From NCBI RefSeq assembly GCF_008831285.2, contig NC_045138.2, positions 43,207,115-43,271,114 of the forward strand: DNA of 64,000 bases, in the 5' to 3' direction. Each line of letters opens with the position of its first letter. Position 1 is the stretch's first letter. This document shows positions 46,126-59,810 of the stretch, piece after piece. A model generated the notes under the pieces. The model made no database searches. It was not told where the DNA came from and was given only the letters and a program-made list of their open reading frames with translations. This DNA is from Nymphaea colorata. Taxonomy: Eukaryota; Streptophyta; Magnoliopsida; Nymphaeales; Nymphaeaceae. The position numbers were made by a program, and so were the translations under genes.

Positions 46126-47778
46126 CCACAGCCCGAATGTGAAAAAACTTGACCCCAAATCACTTGAGAGAATATTTATTGGGTATTCTCCTACTCAAAA
46201 TTCACATTGCCAAGGATGTCACATTCTTGGAACATATGTCTTATTTTGGTGAGAATTCTCTTCAGAGGGAGAAGTCAATGTCTAAGGAAGAGTATTCTCC
46301 AAGTCAGGAAATTCAGTTTACAGATTTTTTGGATTACAGGCACAAAGAAAATTGATCTGTTGAGGTGCTTGGAAAAGAAGAAGATGGGACGTCTGTTGAG
46401 GTGCATGAACAGGAAAGGGAGGGAGAGTGTTCTATGGGGATAGAAAGAGAATGCAATCGTCTATTTGGGCAGGTGTATTCTAGGAGAAGATTTTGTACTG
46501 ACAAGGTGATTGATGGGGATAAGTCTACTCCGAATCTCAATCCTACTTCTTCCTTGGATGACCCAAGTCATGCTCAGAAGCAGCCTGTTGAGAGAGAAAG
46601 TCAGACAGAAAGTGAAAATGAGGATCTTCCCATTGCCATGAGAAAGGGTGTCAGGTCATATCCTCAACACCCTATTGGTAACTTTGTGTCTTATTCTAGA
46701 TTGAGCACTAACTACAAACGTTTTGTATCCTCCTTGTCTGTGATTCCTATGAATGTTACAGAGGCTCAAAGTGACCCCAAGTGAACTCATGCTATGCAAG
46801 AAGAGATGGAAGCCTTAGACAGAAATTGAACATGGGAAGTGGTAGAAATTTCTTGAAGCAACTCATTTGGTTGGGTCAAAATAGGTCTACACCATTAAGT
46901 ACAAACCAGATGGAAATGTTGAGAGGTACAAAGCACGTCTGGTGGCCAAGGGGAGATCAGTCAGAAATATGGGATCGACTACATAGAGACGTTTGCTCCT
47001 ATCGCGAAGATGAAGACCGTTAGAGTTATTATTTCTTTAGTGGTGCTGAAGGGTTGGGAGATGTGCCAACTCGATGTTAAAAATGTCTTTTTCAATGGAG
47101 ATCTCGAAGAGGAAGTGTATATGTGTATGCCCCCAGGTTTTGAGAGACCTGAAAAATGCTGTAAGCTGAAGAAGGCCTTGTATGAGCTCAAACAGTCTCC
47201 CTGAGCATGGTTTGAACGTCTCAGACTTGTTATGAAGATATAATCCTAGCAAAGGACTTCTATATGTGAAACAAAGGTCTATTGAAATTGAAGGGTATTT
47301 TGATGCAGACTGGGCAGGCTGTGTTGACATGAGAAGATCTACTTAAGGGTACTGTGTCTACTTGGGAGAAAATTTAGTTATTTGGAGAAGCAAGAGACAA
47401 GATGTTTGTTCCTGCTCAAGTACAGAGGCTGAATATAGGGTTGTTGCTACTGGAGTATCAGAGTTGTTATGGCTAAAGATCTTGCTGACTGATATTGGGA
47501 TAGAAACTGAAGGGCCTATGAAGATGTATTGTGATAACAAGTCTGTGATTAACTTGGCTAATAATCCAATGCTTCATGATCGAACAAAGCATGTTGAGAT
47601 TGACCGTCACTTCATCAAAGAAAGAATTGATGTCAAGGAGTTAACATTGCCATACATGAAGTCTGAAGATCAAACTGCTGATATTCTGACTAAAGCGTTA
47701 CATGTAACTCCATTTGAGAGAAATGTATCCAAGTTGGGCATGTGTGATATGTATGCCCAACTTGAGGGGGAGTTTTGA
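46126..47778 (+). pseudogene. Copia RT (core deleted) and RNase H
   Basis: The linker has PIAMRKGVRSYPQHPIGNFV. RT starts near 46785 and includes [15 protein letters not shown] in a shifted frame, [20 protein letters not shown] and [12 protein letters not shown]. At about 47235 it jumps directly to sequence just before RNase H (IEIEGYFDADWAGCVD), so the YVDD catalytic part is gone. RNase H is readable to the end: CSSTEAEYRVVATGVSELLW, DRTKHVEIDRHFIKERID and SEDQTADILTKAL. Confidence 0.88.
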
Positions 47779-48016
47779 TGGATCTTGATGTATGGGTCCG
47801 GGTCTGGACCCGATCCAGTGAGTCCTGGTTTGGGCATACTTATACCATTGTAAACCATATTTCATGTTAATGAAGTTTTCTAAGAGAGAGAGGGTTTGGC
47901 AGCTAGTGGGTACCAGATCTCCTCACCCGTGGTTTTTTTTCCTCTAGTTGAGGGTTTTCCATGTTACATCTGTGTTCGATCTTCGTTTTTTGTACGTCTA
48001 TTATTTCTACAGTCAT
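47778..48016 (+). repeat. Probable copia 3' LTR
   Basis: It follows the TTGAGGGGGAG polypurine tract and begins TGATGGATC. It holds a GGGTCCGGGTCTGGACCC near-palindrome at 47794 and appears to end near TTCTACA at 48016. No partner LTR allows the limits to be checked. Confidence 0.4.
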
Positions 48017-48179
48017 TATTCATATCACTATGCACACTAAATGCACATCCTACTTATTTTCTTATCATTATCTTTTACAAGATCAAGATGGTATTCAAGC
48101 TTATCTGCAAGCTAGTTGTTAGCACCACGTTCAGACAACAGAGGAATCCCAATGTCTGTGAAGTCAAGAAATAGGAAGA

Positions 48180-49165
48180 GCTAATTCAACAAGGTGTACA
48201 CAAGTGTTTCAAAATTCACACCATGGTGCACACAGGTTTTTTAGATTTGTAGTTCAATGCATAGAAGTTTTTCAAGTTTCAATGCTTACAAGTTTCCCAG
48301 CCACATACAAGCTTTTCAAATTTTGCACATTAGTGGACATGAGATTTTTCAATTTCTCACCAACATGCATATAATTATTCAAATTCACACGTCAGTGCAC
48401 AAAAATGTAATCATATACAAGTTTTCCAATTCTGCATGCATGCAAGTTTTTCAACATGAGTGCTTCGACGCATTCAAATTTTCACAAGTTTCTAAAATTT
48501 GTGCTTTGGCACAAGATTTCACACTACTTCAATACAACTAAATTTCACAAGTTTTCAAAATTTCATGCTTCGACGCACTATGCTTTGGTGCATACAAGTT
48601 TTACAAGCATTGGTATAAGATTGGCAACCAAAGTGAACATTTCCTAGTATAAGTTTTTTGAGCATCAGTGCCTACAAGTGAATGTACCAGCTCGCACAAG
48701 TTTTTCAAAATTCTCATGTGCTGGTATAAAATTTTGCGCTTTGGTGCCCCCAAGGGAATGTTCCAGTGCATAAAATTTTCACACTTCGGCACACACAAGT
48801 CTATATCTTTTGGTGTAAGATTTTTTGTGTTTCATGCATGCAAGTATACACATTTTGGTATAAGATTTTGTGCTTCTACACCCCCAAGTGAACATGCCTT
48901 GATATAAGATTTTCACGCTTCAGTGCACACAAGTGCATATACTAGTCGACATAAGTTTTAAACTTTGGTACTATAGTATAAGATTTTCACACTTTGGCAC
49001 ACCTAAGTGAACGTGCCCTAACATAAGATTTTCATACTTTGGCACACACAAATGAACATACCATTGTGTAAGATTTTTGTGCCCCGGCACATATAAGTAC
49101 ACACACTTCAACACACATTTTTACACCTTCGTACACATTTTCATGTTTCGGCACACACAAGCACT
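48180..49165. repeat. Degenerate ~45-bp minisatellite
   Basis: Repeated units built on ATAAGATTTTCACACTTTGG, then CACACACAAGTGAACATGCC. Anchors near 48725, 48770, 48815, 48861, 48904, 48950, 48978, 49022 and 49066 give a period of 43-46 bp, apart from one short step. Units left of 48700 are more diverged and richer in CAAGTTTTTCAA. A fragment of the same kind reappears at 50160-50310. Open frames here are by-products. Confidence 0.8.
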
Positions 49166-52100
49166 CTAAGTACCAAACAATTTCTATTTCCTTGAAGAGC
49201 AAGAAAATTTTAGTCAATGATCTGATAATCGTCAAAAAATGAAAGTTTTGATAAGACTATGTTACAAGCCAAGATGAAAGATCAAAGAAATAGAGGGAAT
49301 CAAAAGTCTAGGAAATACCACTAGCTTTGATCTCCTAGTAAAACAAGAGCTTATTAAGTATCAATTGAAGGACAGGAGATTGAGTAGACCTGAGCAAAAT
49401 AGGTAAAATGTAAAAAAAAAAATGGGCATTGATAGATGGGCTCGAGGCAAGTATATTAGTTTCACTGGATTAGTTCTTGAAAGTATCAGGTAAGCATAAA
49501 GTTGATTTGCATATATTCTACGAAATTGTACGATCTATGAACATTTGTCAAGTTATGTCTTCTAAAGCCTTCTGAGCTTGAACAAGTAAGTCCAACGAGT
49601 GTTATGAAATTGGTACCCTAAGGTCAACTAGTTTGGGAGCTATCAATCCAAAACTCATTACATGGGTTCAGCAGAAAGCCCGATAAACATAAAATTGCAC
49701 ATGACAAAGCTACATGATTATCAAAGCAATGGAGGCTTGTAATATCCTATGGGTTGGTGAGATATTTCCCATATGGGTAAAGTTCAGTTTCAAATATCAA
49801 GAACGCAAGAACACAAACAAAGAAGCCAAAATGGCTAAATTGAAGAATCAAAATGAGCAAAATGTCTGCCTAAAAAATCAAGGGCAACCAAGTCCAAGAA
49901 TTCTCTAATGATAAAAACACAAGTATCTTGTGATTACAAAGGGAATTGGGATAGTGAAAAATCTTGCACTAAGAAACCTTAGGACATAAAGAGCGACTCT
50001 TCATTGTCTTATTATTTGGAAATAAAAGAACAATTGCCTTAGATGATCATAACATTGGCTGAATAGTTTTTGACCTTACAGGAACTAAATCATGCAAGTT
50101 CTTACAAGATACAAGAGATACAAGCAAAGAAATTTTATTAAATTTTATTTGTCCACAAGTATTTTACAAACACTCACTTTTTGTGAGATTTTTGCACTTT
50201 GGCGCAAACAAGCATACAAGCACATGCATTTCATTGTATGAATTTTATAAGCACTTTCACAAGCACTCACATTTTAGGTGACATTTTCATGCTTTGGAAA
50301 GAATTTTCAAGCATTTTCATAAGATCGCACCAGTATTCACACTGGGAATTTTCTATTATATATTTTTCAAAATGGAAATTTCTTTAAGAAAGTCTAATTT
50401 CAAAAATATCATTATTTTTAGGATGGATGTTTGGTCTTTGCCACTAACCACGGCACCCGGCTCAGTAGCAAAGTAGGGTATTTGTGAGCTCCAAAAATTT
50501 TTACATGTTCAAATGACCATTTTACTCTTTACTATTGATTTTTAAATGGATCTTCAAAGACAAAATTTCAAGAACAAATGGCCATTTCTAAGCCAAAAAA
50601 ATACTTTTTGCACCAGCATTGAACACCCTAAAAATTAGTAATTTTCCCCTACATCCTCGCATCTCGACCTAGAAAGTAGAGATTTTTCACCAAAGTTTTG
50701 AGAACTGCCCAATAGTTGGGCAATTAGGTCATTTCTCAACTTTACATGACCCTAAGAGTCACTAGAATAAGCTCACAGTGTTACCCCAGTCTGAAGCCCA
50801 CTCCCTTATAGTTCAAATCAGCTCGTGAAGCTCAAAATTGTGATCTTCACCTCAATCAAGTTAAAACAAGTTTAAGTTAATGGAAAGAAAGCTTTATTTT
50901 CAGTTAATTGTTGCTACTCCTTTAGCTCAGTTTGACTTCAACTCATTTTCGAGGCCATAAGGCTTATTCCTAGTATTTGCTACACTCCATAAATTGTTGT
51001 CAAGCTTAATTTTGTAAAATTGGAGTGAATTTCTTTGATTTTCAGCATGTCACCACAAGTAAATAGCTTTTCAAAGCACCCTCAGGTCCTCCAATGAAAA
51101 TTCTAATAAAAATAGGATTTTATGGCATTCTTTGATTTCCCTTTATAAATGTGTCGTATATGGCTAGGTAAAAATTTGTTCTTTGTTCTTAGAGCTATTT
51201 AGGAAATTTTTTTCAACAAGATTGATTTTAACTGGAGCTTATTTAGGAACAAGGCTATAGGCTGGTTCAATGAGATTGGAAAAATTCACCTGGAACTTCA
51301 TAAATACATAGGGGCAAAATGATAATTTTTTGTTGGATCATATTCTTTTGATTTATGATTTTCTTTGAATCTAGAACCTTATTTCAAGCCCATCCTTTCA
51401 TTTGGAACACGTTTTAGCCCAAGATCACACACAATGCTATTTTGGTGTATTTCATGCCTATTTTTATAAAACCTAACTTAAGAACCGTATGAGCCTAAGT
51501 TAGCATTTCATATAAATTTGATCGACATGATAGTCCTGAGCACAGACTCAGCTTGTCCCAATTCCTCATTAAAAATGAATTTTCCAATGACACTCCGAGT
51601 TTGAGCATGCACCTAGACTAGGTTTGAACCCAGTTTTTCAAAATTGAACGTAACTTAGGTCCAGTCCATGTCATGTAGTGAACCCACCTAGCCCAGCTTA
51701 AGCCAGGTCCGGGTCGATGCCATTTTCATATCTCCATTTCATATATTAATGTCTTATTTCCATGTCTAGATCTCACATCCAAGTCTTAGATTCCATCTAT
51801 CTTTATAGATCCATATCCATTATTTCAATTTCAGATCTTGAATATCGAATCATAGTTCAAGTATCAATACCATATCCAGATCCATCATCTAGAATTTTCT
51901 TTAGATCTGGATCTGGATTTGAGTCTTAGCATTAAACCTAGATTCATGATCCACATGTGACCTTGCACATTATATCTAAAAAATGTATCGTGATTTTCTC
52001 ACTCCATGTTTAATGTTAGTTCACATATAAGCATTTTAAACATGAAAAATTCTTTACTCAGCACTATGGTGTTGACAGAATCAAAATCAGCATCTAAATG

Positions 52101-54479
52101 TAGTTGGAACAAACATTTTTCTTATTTATATCAAGTCTTAGAATAAGGTTTAAAAGTGTGTTTTCTTCTCTTCATATTCTCATGTCGTTCATTCTCCACA
52201 CTCAATGGCAATCTGAATACTTTATGAAGAATCGAGCAACAGTACTTTTTCATGCACATGTGGTTTTATATGCTATTGAATTGGAAGTTTGGATGAGATC
52301 ACAGTGAGCAAAACTCTAATTGAAAACTTGTTTTAACCAATAGTTTTCAAGTTTTGAGAGGAAAGAAAGTAAAAAGTTTAGATCTAGATCAAAAATCTCA
52401 AGAGAGGTCCCCCCCCTCTCCCTACCATAAATAGAGTTCTCATCTTCTCTTTCAACACACACTTGAGCTATGTCAACAGAAGCCCATAAAGTTGGTAAAA
52501 TTGCAATTGGGTACTCAATAAAATGTTCAGCTCAAAACAAGTTAAATTTTAGAGTCTTGGTTCCGGCTGCATTAGCACTCAACCTAGACCCAACCAGACT
52601 TGGTGTTGGGGCCATGGAGCTGGCTTAACTAGTGTTTTTTCTTTATGCATGTTTAGTTTAATTTTCATTGGCTTTAGCATGTTTAGTTTAGTTTCCTTTT
52701 TGCTTTTAGCATGTCTAGCTGAGTTTATTTTTCTTAAATGCTTTGATAATGTTGTAGTTTTATCATGTCTTATTTTCTAGATTATATTTATTTTAATGTT
52801 TTTAGGGTAGGCATAGTAGTCAGGTATGCCACTCTCTTCTTTGTCTTTCTTTAAAATGCTTTCTTTTGTTTACATTGTTTTACTTAAAGCATGCATATAG
52901 AATATAGTTTTCTTTCATGCTTTCTTTAATCATGCATTGCACCTCTGTTTTAACATGTACTGAACCACCTTGGATCCACATGCATCCCTTGTTTAAAACT
53001 CGACTAGGTCAGCACAGTAGCATCCATTGTGCGCATTAGCCTAGGTATGTGAAAACCTGAATCTAGCCTAGTCCTCATACAAAAACCATTTCAAAATCAT
53101 AGTTTTCCAAAATATATCTAGAAATCAACTTCTTTAAATCATTTTAAAAAACTTAATTTAGACTGGTATTAGAGCCTACTACGTAAGAACCTAGTCTCAT
53201 AACATAGATTTAGTCAAACTCTTTTAAACACTTGTTCATATGAAATGAAAAGTATACATTATGCATCACATAGTTTAACCAAGACCAAACATATTTACTA
53301 TAGTAAAACCTAGCCCTAGGTAGGTTTAAACCAAGTGTAGGTAAGATTGATCCCAGTTCAATTGACCAACCTACCCCTAGCCTATTTCGATATTGGAACT
53401 TAATTCAAGTTATTCGATTTAAATCATGACATGCACTAGATATTCAAGTTATTCAAGTTATTCGATATAAGATTGATCTTATATTGCTCTAGAGCTTGAA
53501 ATTAAACCTAATTCTATTACATGGGATTTTAAATCTCAGGCATTGGATTTGAGATCTCAAGTATTGGATTAAGGAACATGGATTATGAATCTTGCATTTT
53601 GGATTTTGATTTCAAACTTTGGAAGTTGAATCAGATTTCATGTACAAGTCTCAAATCACAAATCTCATATTATGGATTATAGATTTCAAATTTCATTCCC
53701 CAGATTTTGGATTTTTTGTTTTAGATCTTGGATTTTAGATTGAATTTCGAAGCAAATGAGTGTCTGATTATAAAAGATCCAATCATGGATACAAGATCCA
53801 AACTTGCTGGATTTCTTACCTTACAGTTTGGATTAAGAGTTTTATTGACAGCATATGAGATCTTGGATTTCTATGACATTGCTTGTTTCAAATTTAGAAC
53901 AAGAATTTTATAAATCTCTCATATCCTAATCTCAGTTTTTTGTTTTAGATGCAGATTTCCATGCTAGGTCCATATCCTACACCCAAGTTTCAACAAAGTC
54001 CACACTATAGGTCTATATGACCAAGTTTTTGCATGCATCAGGACATCAATTTTCATTGATCTATAATAATCTAGACATGGACAGACTTTAGATTAATGTT
54101 TTCTTGTTATCAGTCCATTTCTAAGATCTATTTGTATTTTAAAACATGCATGATTTCAAATCTAAGGTATGTTTGCTTTAATAGATTTGGGATGACTCTT
54201 AGACTTAGGAATTGAAACATTTATTACCTTGGTAAAGGCACCAAGAATGGTCAGGACCTCATAACAACAAGTCAGGTCTCGTCTCTCAAAATTTTGCAAT
54301 TTTGCACAAGGGACTGAGGCGTGTACATGTATTTTATTTCATTTATATTGTCTACATGTAAGATCTAAAAAAATTACATGTAAATAGTACTGTAAGAGAT
54401 CCAAACGTTACAAGTTTTATCACCCAACTAATAAGTCATTTTTTAGATAAAAATTGTTCATTTTTTTGAGGATGTTGAG
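49166..54479. other. Long gene-poor AT-rich region
   Basis: Nothing coding is recognised. There are word-level repeats: GGATTTTAGATCTTGGATTT-like phrases at 53500-53760, ATTCAAGTTATTC units at 53405-53465, GATCCATATC/GATCTGGATCT phrases at 51780-51930, and a near-tandem AGCATGTTTAGTTTA pair at 52645-52700. It could be decayed LTR-element leader or LTR sequence. Confidence 0.4.
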
Positions 54480-56560
54480 TTTGGGGAAGAAGATAAAGTA
54501 GAAAACATTGCCTTTGAGGATGATCCAGATTCTCCTCATATAAATGTTCTAGGAAATGGTCAAGCCTTTATTCGTAAAATTATTCTATCAACAAATTTGG
54601 ATGAAGGCCAGGACGATGATATTGTTATTCAAACCACCAAAGAACAAACCCAACAATATCAAAAAAGTCAAGTAGAGGTGCCACTTACGAGGTAGGCTAG
54701 AGAAAGGAGAAGTGTTGCTTCAAATGACTATGTTATCTATCTCCAAGAATATCAAAATGGTACAGACTTAATGTAAGATGGTCTAATGAAGTTCCAACAA
54801 TGCAATACAAAGTTCCAAATCTAAAAAATGGTTAGATGACATGAATGACAAGATAAAGTCTATGATGAATAATGATGTGGAGGACATTGTCTTGTTACCT
54901 AAAGGTGTGAAACTCATTAGTTGTAAATGGATACTTAAAACCAAAAGAGATTCATCATATAACATTAAAAGTTATAAAAAACACTGTGTGGCAAAAGATT
55001 TCACTAATAAAGAATAAATTAATTATACATAGATATTCTCTCTAGTTTCATTGAAAAACTCTTATATAATTATTATGGCACTAGTGGCCCATTTTGATTT
55101 ATAACTACAGTACATATGTAAAGATAGTGTCTCAAAGGCAACATTCATGAGACAATATATATGGTGAACTAGAAAATTTTGTTTCAAGAAATGCAAAGGA
55201 AATGGTTTGTAAACTTATGAAATTCTTTTATAACATAAAACCATTTTCCTATCAATGGTATCACAAATTTCATTAGGTTGTTCATTTGTCTTTAAGACTA
55301 ATATGCTTGATGCATGCAAATATTATAAGTTCTGTGCACTGAATTTGTTTTTCTAGTCTTGTATGTCGATAATATATTGGTTGCAAGCAAAGGTTTAGAC
55401 TTATTGCACAAAACCAAGAGATTTATATTGACAAAATTTGAAATAAATGATCTTGGTATTGTCTCTTTTGTATTAAAGATCTAGTTATTTCTAGATCATT
55501 TGATAAGAAATTCATCTATGCCCAAGTTTCTCATTAATGGTAGCACAAATTTCATCAGGTTGTGGTTTCATTTGACTTTGAAACTAATTGTGGTTTCATT
55601 TGACTTTGAAACTAATATGGCTGATGAATGTGTGTATTATAAGTTTCTGTGGGGGTAAATTTGTTTTTCTAGTCATGTATGTAGATGACATACTGCTTGC
55701 TAGTAACGATGTAAATTTTCTACACATAACCAAGAGATTTCTTTCAATAAAATTTCAAATAAAAGAGATCGATAATGTCTTTTTATATTACGGTTCTAAG
55801 TATTTCAAGGCCATTCTTGATATATTCTTAGATTATTATAAAAAAAGTGATATCGATAGGGTACTACAAATATATGTTGTAAAAGAATGTAAACCAAGAG
55901 ATACCTCTATTGTTGAGGGTGACAAATTCAATAATAGTCAGTGTATCAAGAATGAAGTTGAAACTAAAGGGATAGAAAGGATTCCATATGCAACTTTGGG
56001 GAGTCTGGTATATGCTCAAGTCTATACTCGTCCAATCATTATATATATCATTGGAATATTGGGCACGTATCTAAGCAATTCTTGTATGGATCATTGGAGA
56101 GTAACCAAAAGGGTAATGCAGTATCTATAAATAACAAAAGATTTCATGCTCATATATAGGAAATCATATTAGTTGGAGATCGTTGGATACTCAGAGTCTG
56201 ACTTTGATGGGTGTCAAAACATTCATAGATCCACTTGGGTTATATTTGGTGGTTGGAAGGGCTAGATCATAGAAAAGTGTTAAGTAGACACAAGTAGGTA
56301 CTTCCACCATTGCAGCAGAGTTCATAACGTGTCATGACACATCCAATCATGTATATGACTTCAGAATTTTGTGATAGGGTTGTACATTGCGAAAGACCTT
56401 TGAAGTTATTTAGTGACAATAATTCAACAGTTGAATATTATAATAATAGTTGTACTTCATCAAAGTAGTGCATATCAACATTAAGTTTTTGGTTATTAAA
56501 GAAAGAATATAAAATTTTGTCACTTGATTATGCAGGTTTAGTGGGAGTTTGTATTTAGAT
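54480..56560 (+). pseudogene. Ty1/copia pol remnant with duplicated RT core
   Basis: Plus strand. There is an IN-RT linker rich in acidic residues (FFEDVEFGEEDKVEN), then RT start (DIVLLPKGVKLISCKWILKT), two successive copies of the palm (YVDNILVAS near 55370 and YVDDILLAS near 55685), and RT/RNase H (PYATLGSLVYAQVYTRPI, DHWRVTKRVMQYL). RNase H decays to about 56540, where AGTGGGAG resembles a polypurine tract. Many stops are present except in 55588-56130. Confidence 0.85.
55245..55800. repeat. Tandem duplication of the copia RT core (316 bp)
   Basis: TTGTTTTTCT and its context at 55345 recur at 55661. Upstream, a TCACAAATTTCATTAGGTTG-like stretch at about 55262 recurs near 55542. The copies have diverged: one reads YVDN, the other YVDD. 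A perfect 29-bp tandem lies within the second copy at about 55561-55618. Confidence 0.82.
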
Positions 56561-58580
56561 TGCTCTTACGTAATTAACACATATTAAAGTTTTTATATAA
56601 TACAATTTAAAATTTTCTCATATATTTCTTAATCTTCATAAAGAAATAAAGCATAACTTGTTGGAGAATAGACATATTAAGATCACACTGAATGTAATCA
56701 TAGGATGTTGACTTTTATTCCATTTGATTCTATAGCAACTTCCCAAATTTATGTTAAAATTTCAAATTTCTAACGGTTGATTTTCTTCTTTTTCCAAATT
56801 TATATTTTATTTCCAAATTTCTAAGAGTGCCACTTTGGCTTTTCCTAATTCTTAGATAAATCTTCAATTCCTATGTTTTGGAATATCCATATTTTCCAAA
56901 TTCATATCTTGACTTTCAAATTTCATAAAGTAAGACTTCAACTTTTTCCATTTCGTTTGTAACATCTTGTCAAATCCTTGGAATTTAAATCAATTTCATT
57001 AAATTTTATGTTAGTTTCTCAAGAATATTTTGAATTATATATAAGTTTTTCTAAATTCACTCTAACGTACTTCAAATCTTTGATGTTTTCTAAGTTGTTT
57101 CTCAAATTCACTTAAAGAATTTGAAATTTATGTGATATGTTAGCTAATTTTTTTCAAAACGTTTTGAAATCACATCTGAAAAATCTTGGACCCCTTCTTT
57201 TTGTCGAAAAAGGAATCATCTATCAAGCCAAGGTTAGTAATAAGTCGATTGCTTTCCTTATTTGGCAAAGTACATTGCTTGCCCCATGAGTAAGATGATT
57301 GGCCGTTTGGGCCTACTTTGCTTATTCGCTGGCCGAGGGCCATGAAGTAGGTCCTAGCTGCCCTGGCTGGCCTGCCATAGAAGGACCATGCAGGCCAGCT
57401 TGCCAAGGCAGACAAGCTCATGCAGCCTAGCCATGACCTGACATAAGGCGGGCATTCCAGTGGATGAAGCATAATGCTCATCCTCAAATAGTAAATACAA
57501 ATGCCGCGTATTCGAATGGAACGTTGTTATTCAGGTTATCACAACCTTCATGATTGGAAATTATGTCATGAAGAGATTTAGCCAATGTAGATAATGCAGT
57601 TCACCAGGACATAGATCTGGCATGCCTGCAATTTACTTGAATATCACTGACCATGTGATCTATTGACTAAGAGAACATAACTGGTCGCAAATTAATCAGA
57701 TACAGTATTCGGCTTTAGTGATTTTAGATATTGCCTCGCAATTTACTCATGTCCTAAACATAGACCATGACAACCTATTCTACTATTGTCAGTAATTACG
57801 TTATTGCGATGCTTGTGATTTACCAGCGATTACGTACTCATGGTTACTCCAAATCACTTAATTTTTAGACAGATTTTCATATGCATAACCATTGTACCTT
57901 GCAATAAATCTTACATCTAACCACGTGATTTACTCATGCACACATAGGGCTTTCAATTTACTTATCGTCATCTATTGTTTTTTGGGTAGCTCCAGACTTC
58001 ACAAATTGACCAGCACTTACCACATGCATTAACACAACTAAACCTTTCCTTACAGTAATTTGGATCCAATAGAACTTATGTAGACAATGCAATTAGAGCT
58101 CCAAATGCAATTTAATCATGCATTTCTGAGTGTTTCTCATTCTATAATATCTAAGAGGCAGCCGCATGGGACATCACAAAGGGTTCCTTTTGCAAGATTT
58201 GAAGGCTAAGCAAGGTAGGGCGCAGCTTTGGATTTTGAAAACATACTTCAAAATTGATTTACGGAAAGCATGGGACAAGACCTGTATAAAGGGGAGCCCA
58301 GCCTATCGCCTCATTATGAACGTGGGATTGAAAGGGAGAGCTAGACTTGCGAAAATCATCAGTCATGAGGCTTCATATTTGACCAGAACTGACCTTGCCG
58401 CAGAATGTGTTTTCTGGAATAAGTTTTGCAAGTTAAGGTATGGCTTCACTGGCTATCCTCATCAATACACGTTTATGCTTGATCGAATATTGGTTTTGTC
58501 AAAGCCAATTTGAGAGCATCGTGACTTTCTTTCCTATTTATTCGCACGTATCGGCCTAAAGGACCAGATCAGTCATAGGC
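56561..58580. other. No gene recognised; GC-rich patch at 57290-57460
   Basis: Mostly AT-rich. The patch at 57290-57460 is clearly richer in GC than its surroundings, with repeated GCCTGCC/GGCAGGC-type words. An open frame of 115 codons at 58166-58513 (plus) matches nothing I know. It could be chance or a decayed LINE piece (FKIDLRKAWDKT). Confidence 0.35.
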
Positions 58581-59708
58581 TGGGATGGGTCAGCAATATT
58601 TGGATTCAAGCCCAACAAGTCCCTGCAGTTTCCTAAGACTAGGCTATATACATCGATTGCATGTCATTATCAGTGTAAGGCTTGGAAATTTTGTAGTTAA
58701 AAGCGTCTTAAAAAATTATTTTATTGAACCCAACAGCGAGAACAAGTACATACCAACGTTTGGTTTGCCGTGTACATGTTACACACAAAACCTTGTGAAC
58801 TGCAGGTTCAGTCAACCAAGACATAGTCTGAACTCAACGGAGGGTGACTAAATTCGAAGTGAACTACAAGCGAGCACAGACTACTAAAGCATATGATTTG
58901 AATTATTAATACCACATTAAAATTCATGAAATCTATCGGTTCCAAATGAAGCTAGACGCTAGACTAATCCAAGCGGAGAGTTTTTCTACATCATCCAAAT
59001 CAGGTCTCCATGCATCAGCCTTGTGGTATAGTAAAATAAGCAATGTGAAATTATCTTAGACTTGCACCTTCTATTACATTTCAATGATTTTAACTTACAC
59101 AGAAAATGAATTTCCCTCCCCATAATGATACTATTAGCATGAAACAGGAAATCTATGAGAAAATGTTTCCGCAAGTTTCCTAGACAGCATGCTGCTTTCA
59201 TATAAGTCCATTTCATTCTTTTGATAGTTGCTTGAAGTAGAAAATGACAAATCGTTATTTCAAGTAATCTGAGGAAAGGGATCAGTAAGAAGTCACTATC
59301 AAATAACCCCCAAAAAAAAGGAAATCAAGCATGAAGGATCGTATTTTAATAGTTAAATTGCAAGGTGATAGGACCATTGTTGCAGAAAACAGCATGGCCT
59401 ACTTATGACTTCACATAGAAGCACTTCTAAAATTAGGCACAAAATTCTAAATGTTTATTTTCCCCACAGGAGATTTGTTTAAAGTTGGAAAAAGTCTACT
59501 TTTGTTTCCTAGTCCCAAAGAACTAAGAAGACTTCTCTGCTTAGAAAAGGAGAGGCAGGCACACACTGCACACAACAAGCAAAACTGACCATTTTAAATG
59601 TGCAAACAGCTAAACTAGCTATAATACAAAAAGTATATATGTAAATATGGACAAATAAGGCTACTTAGACAAATAAGGCTACTAGAAAGCTATACATAAC
59701 AAATGATA

Positions 59709-59780
59709 CACACACACACAGACACACACACACATATAAAATAACTACATAACAAATGATACACACACACACACACACAT
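59709..59780. repeat. Duplicated (CA)n microsatellite
   Basis: Two CA runs, each preceded by ACATAACAAATGATA and followed by CATATA, arranged as a short tandem duplication. Confidence 0.9.
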
Positions 59781-59810
59781 ATATTGCAATGCCGCCCCTA
59801 AATTTATTTG

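Larger units (their letters stand above)
43590..48016 (+). mobile_element. Ty1/copia element, best preserved in window
   Basis: Gag-protease (43966-45282), integrase (45283-46125), linker, partial RT and RNase H (46126-47778), and a 3' LTR-like end. It has one amber codon, at least one frameshift near 46108 and a deletion of the RT catalytic core near 47235. A GC-rich leader of about 370 bp precedes gag. I found no 5' LTR, so it is 5'-incomplete or was not inserted by the usual route. Confidence 0.85.

Noticed and set aside
48257-49235. Several open frames of 60-95 codons
   Set aside because: All run through the 45-bp minisatellite and do not share one consistent product.
58166-58513. 115-codon open frame
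   Set aside because: Its FKIDLRKAWD segment faintly recalls a LINE RT, but no other RT block follows, and codon-level evidence for a gene is lacking.
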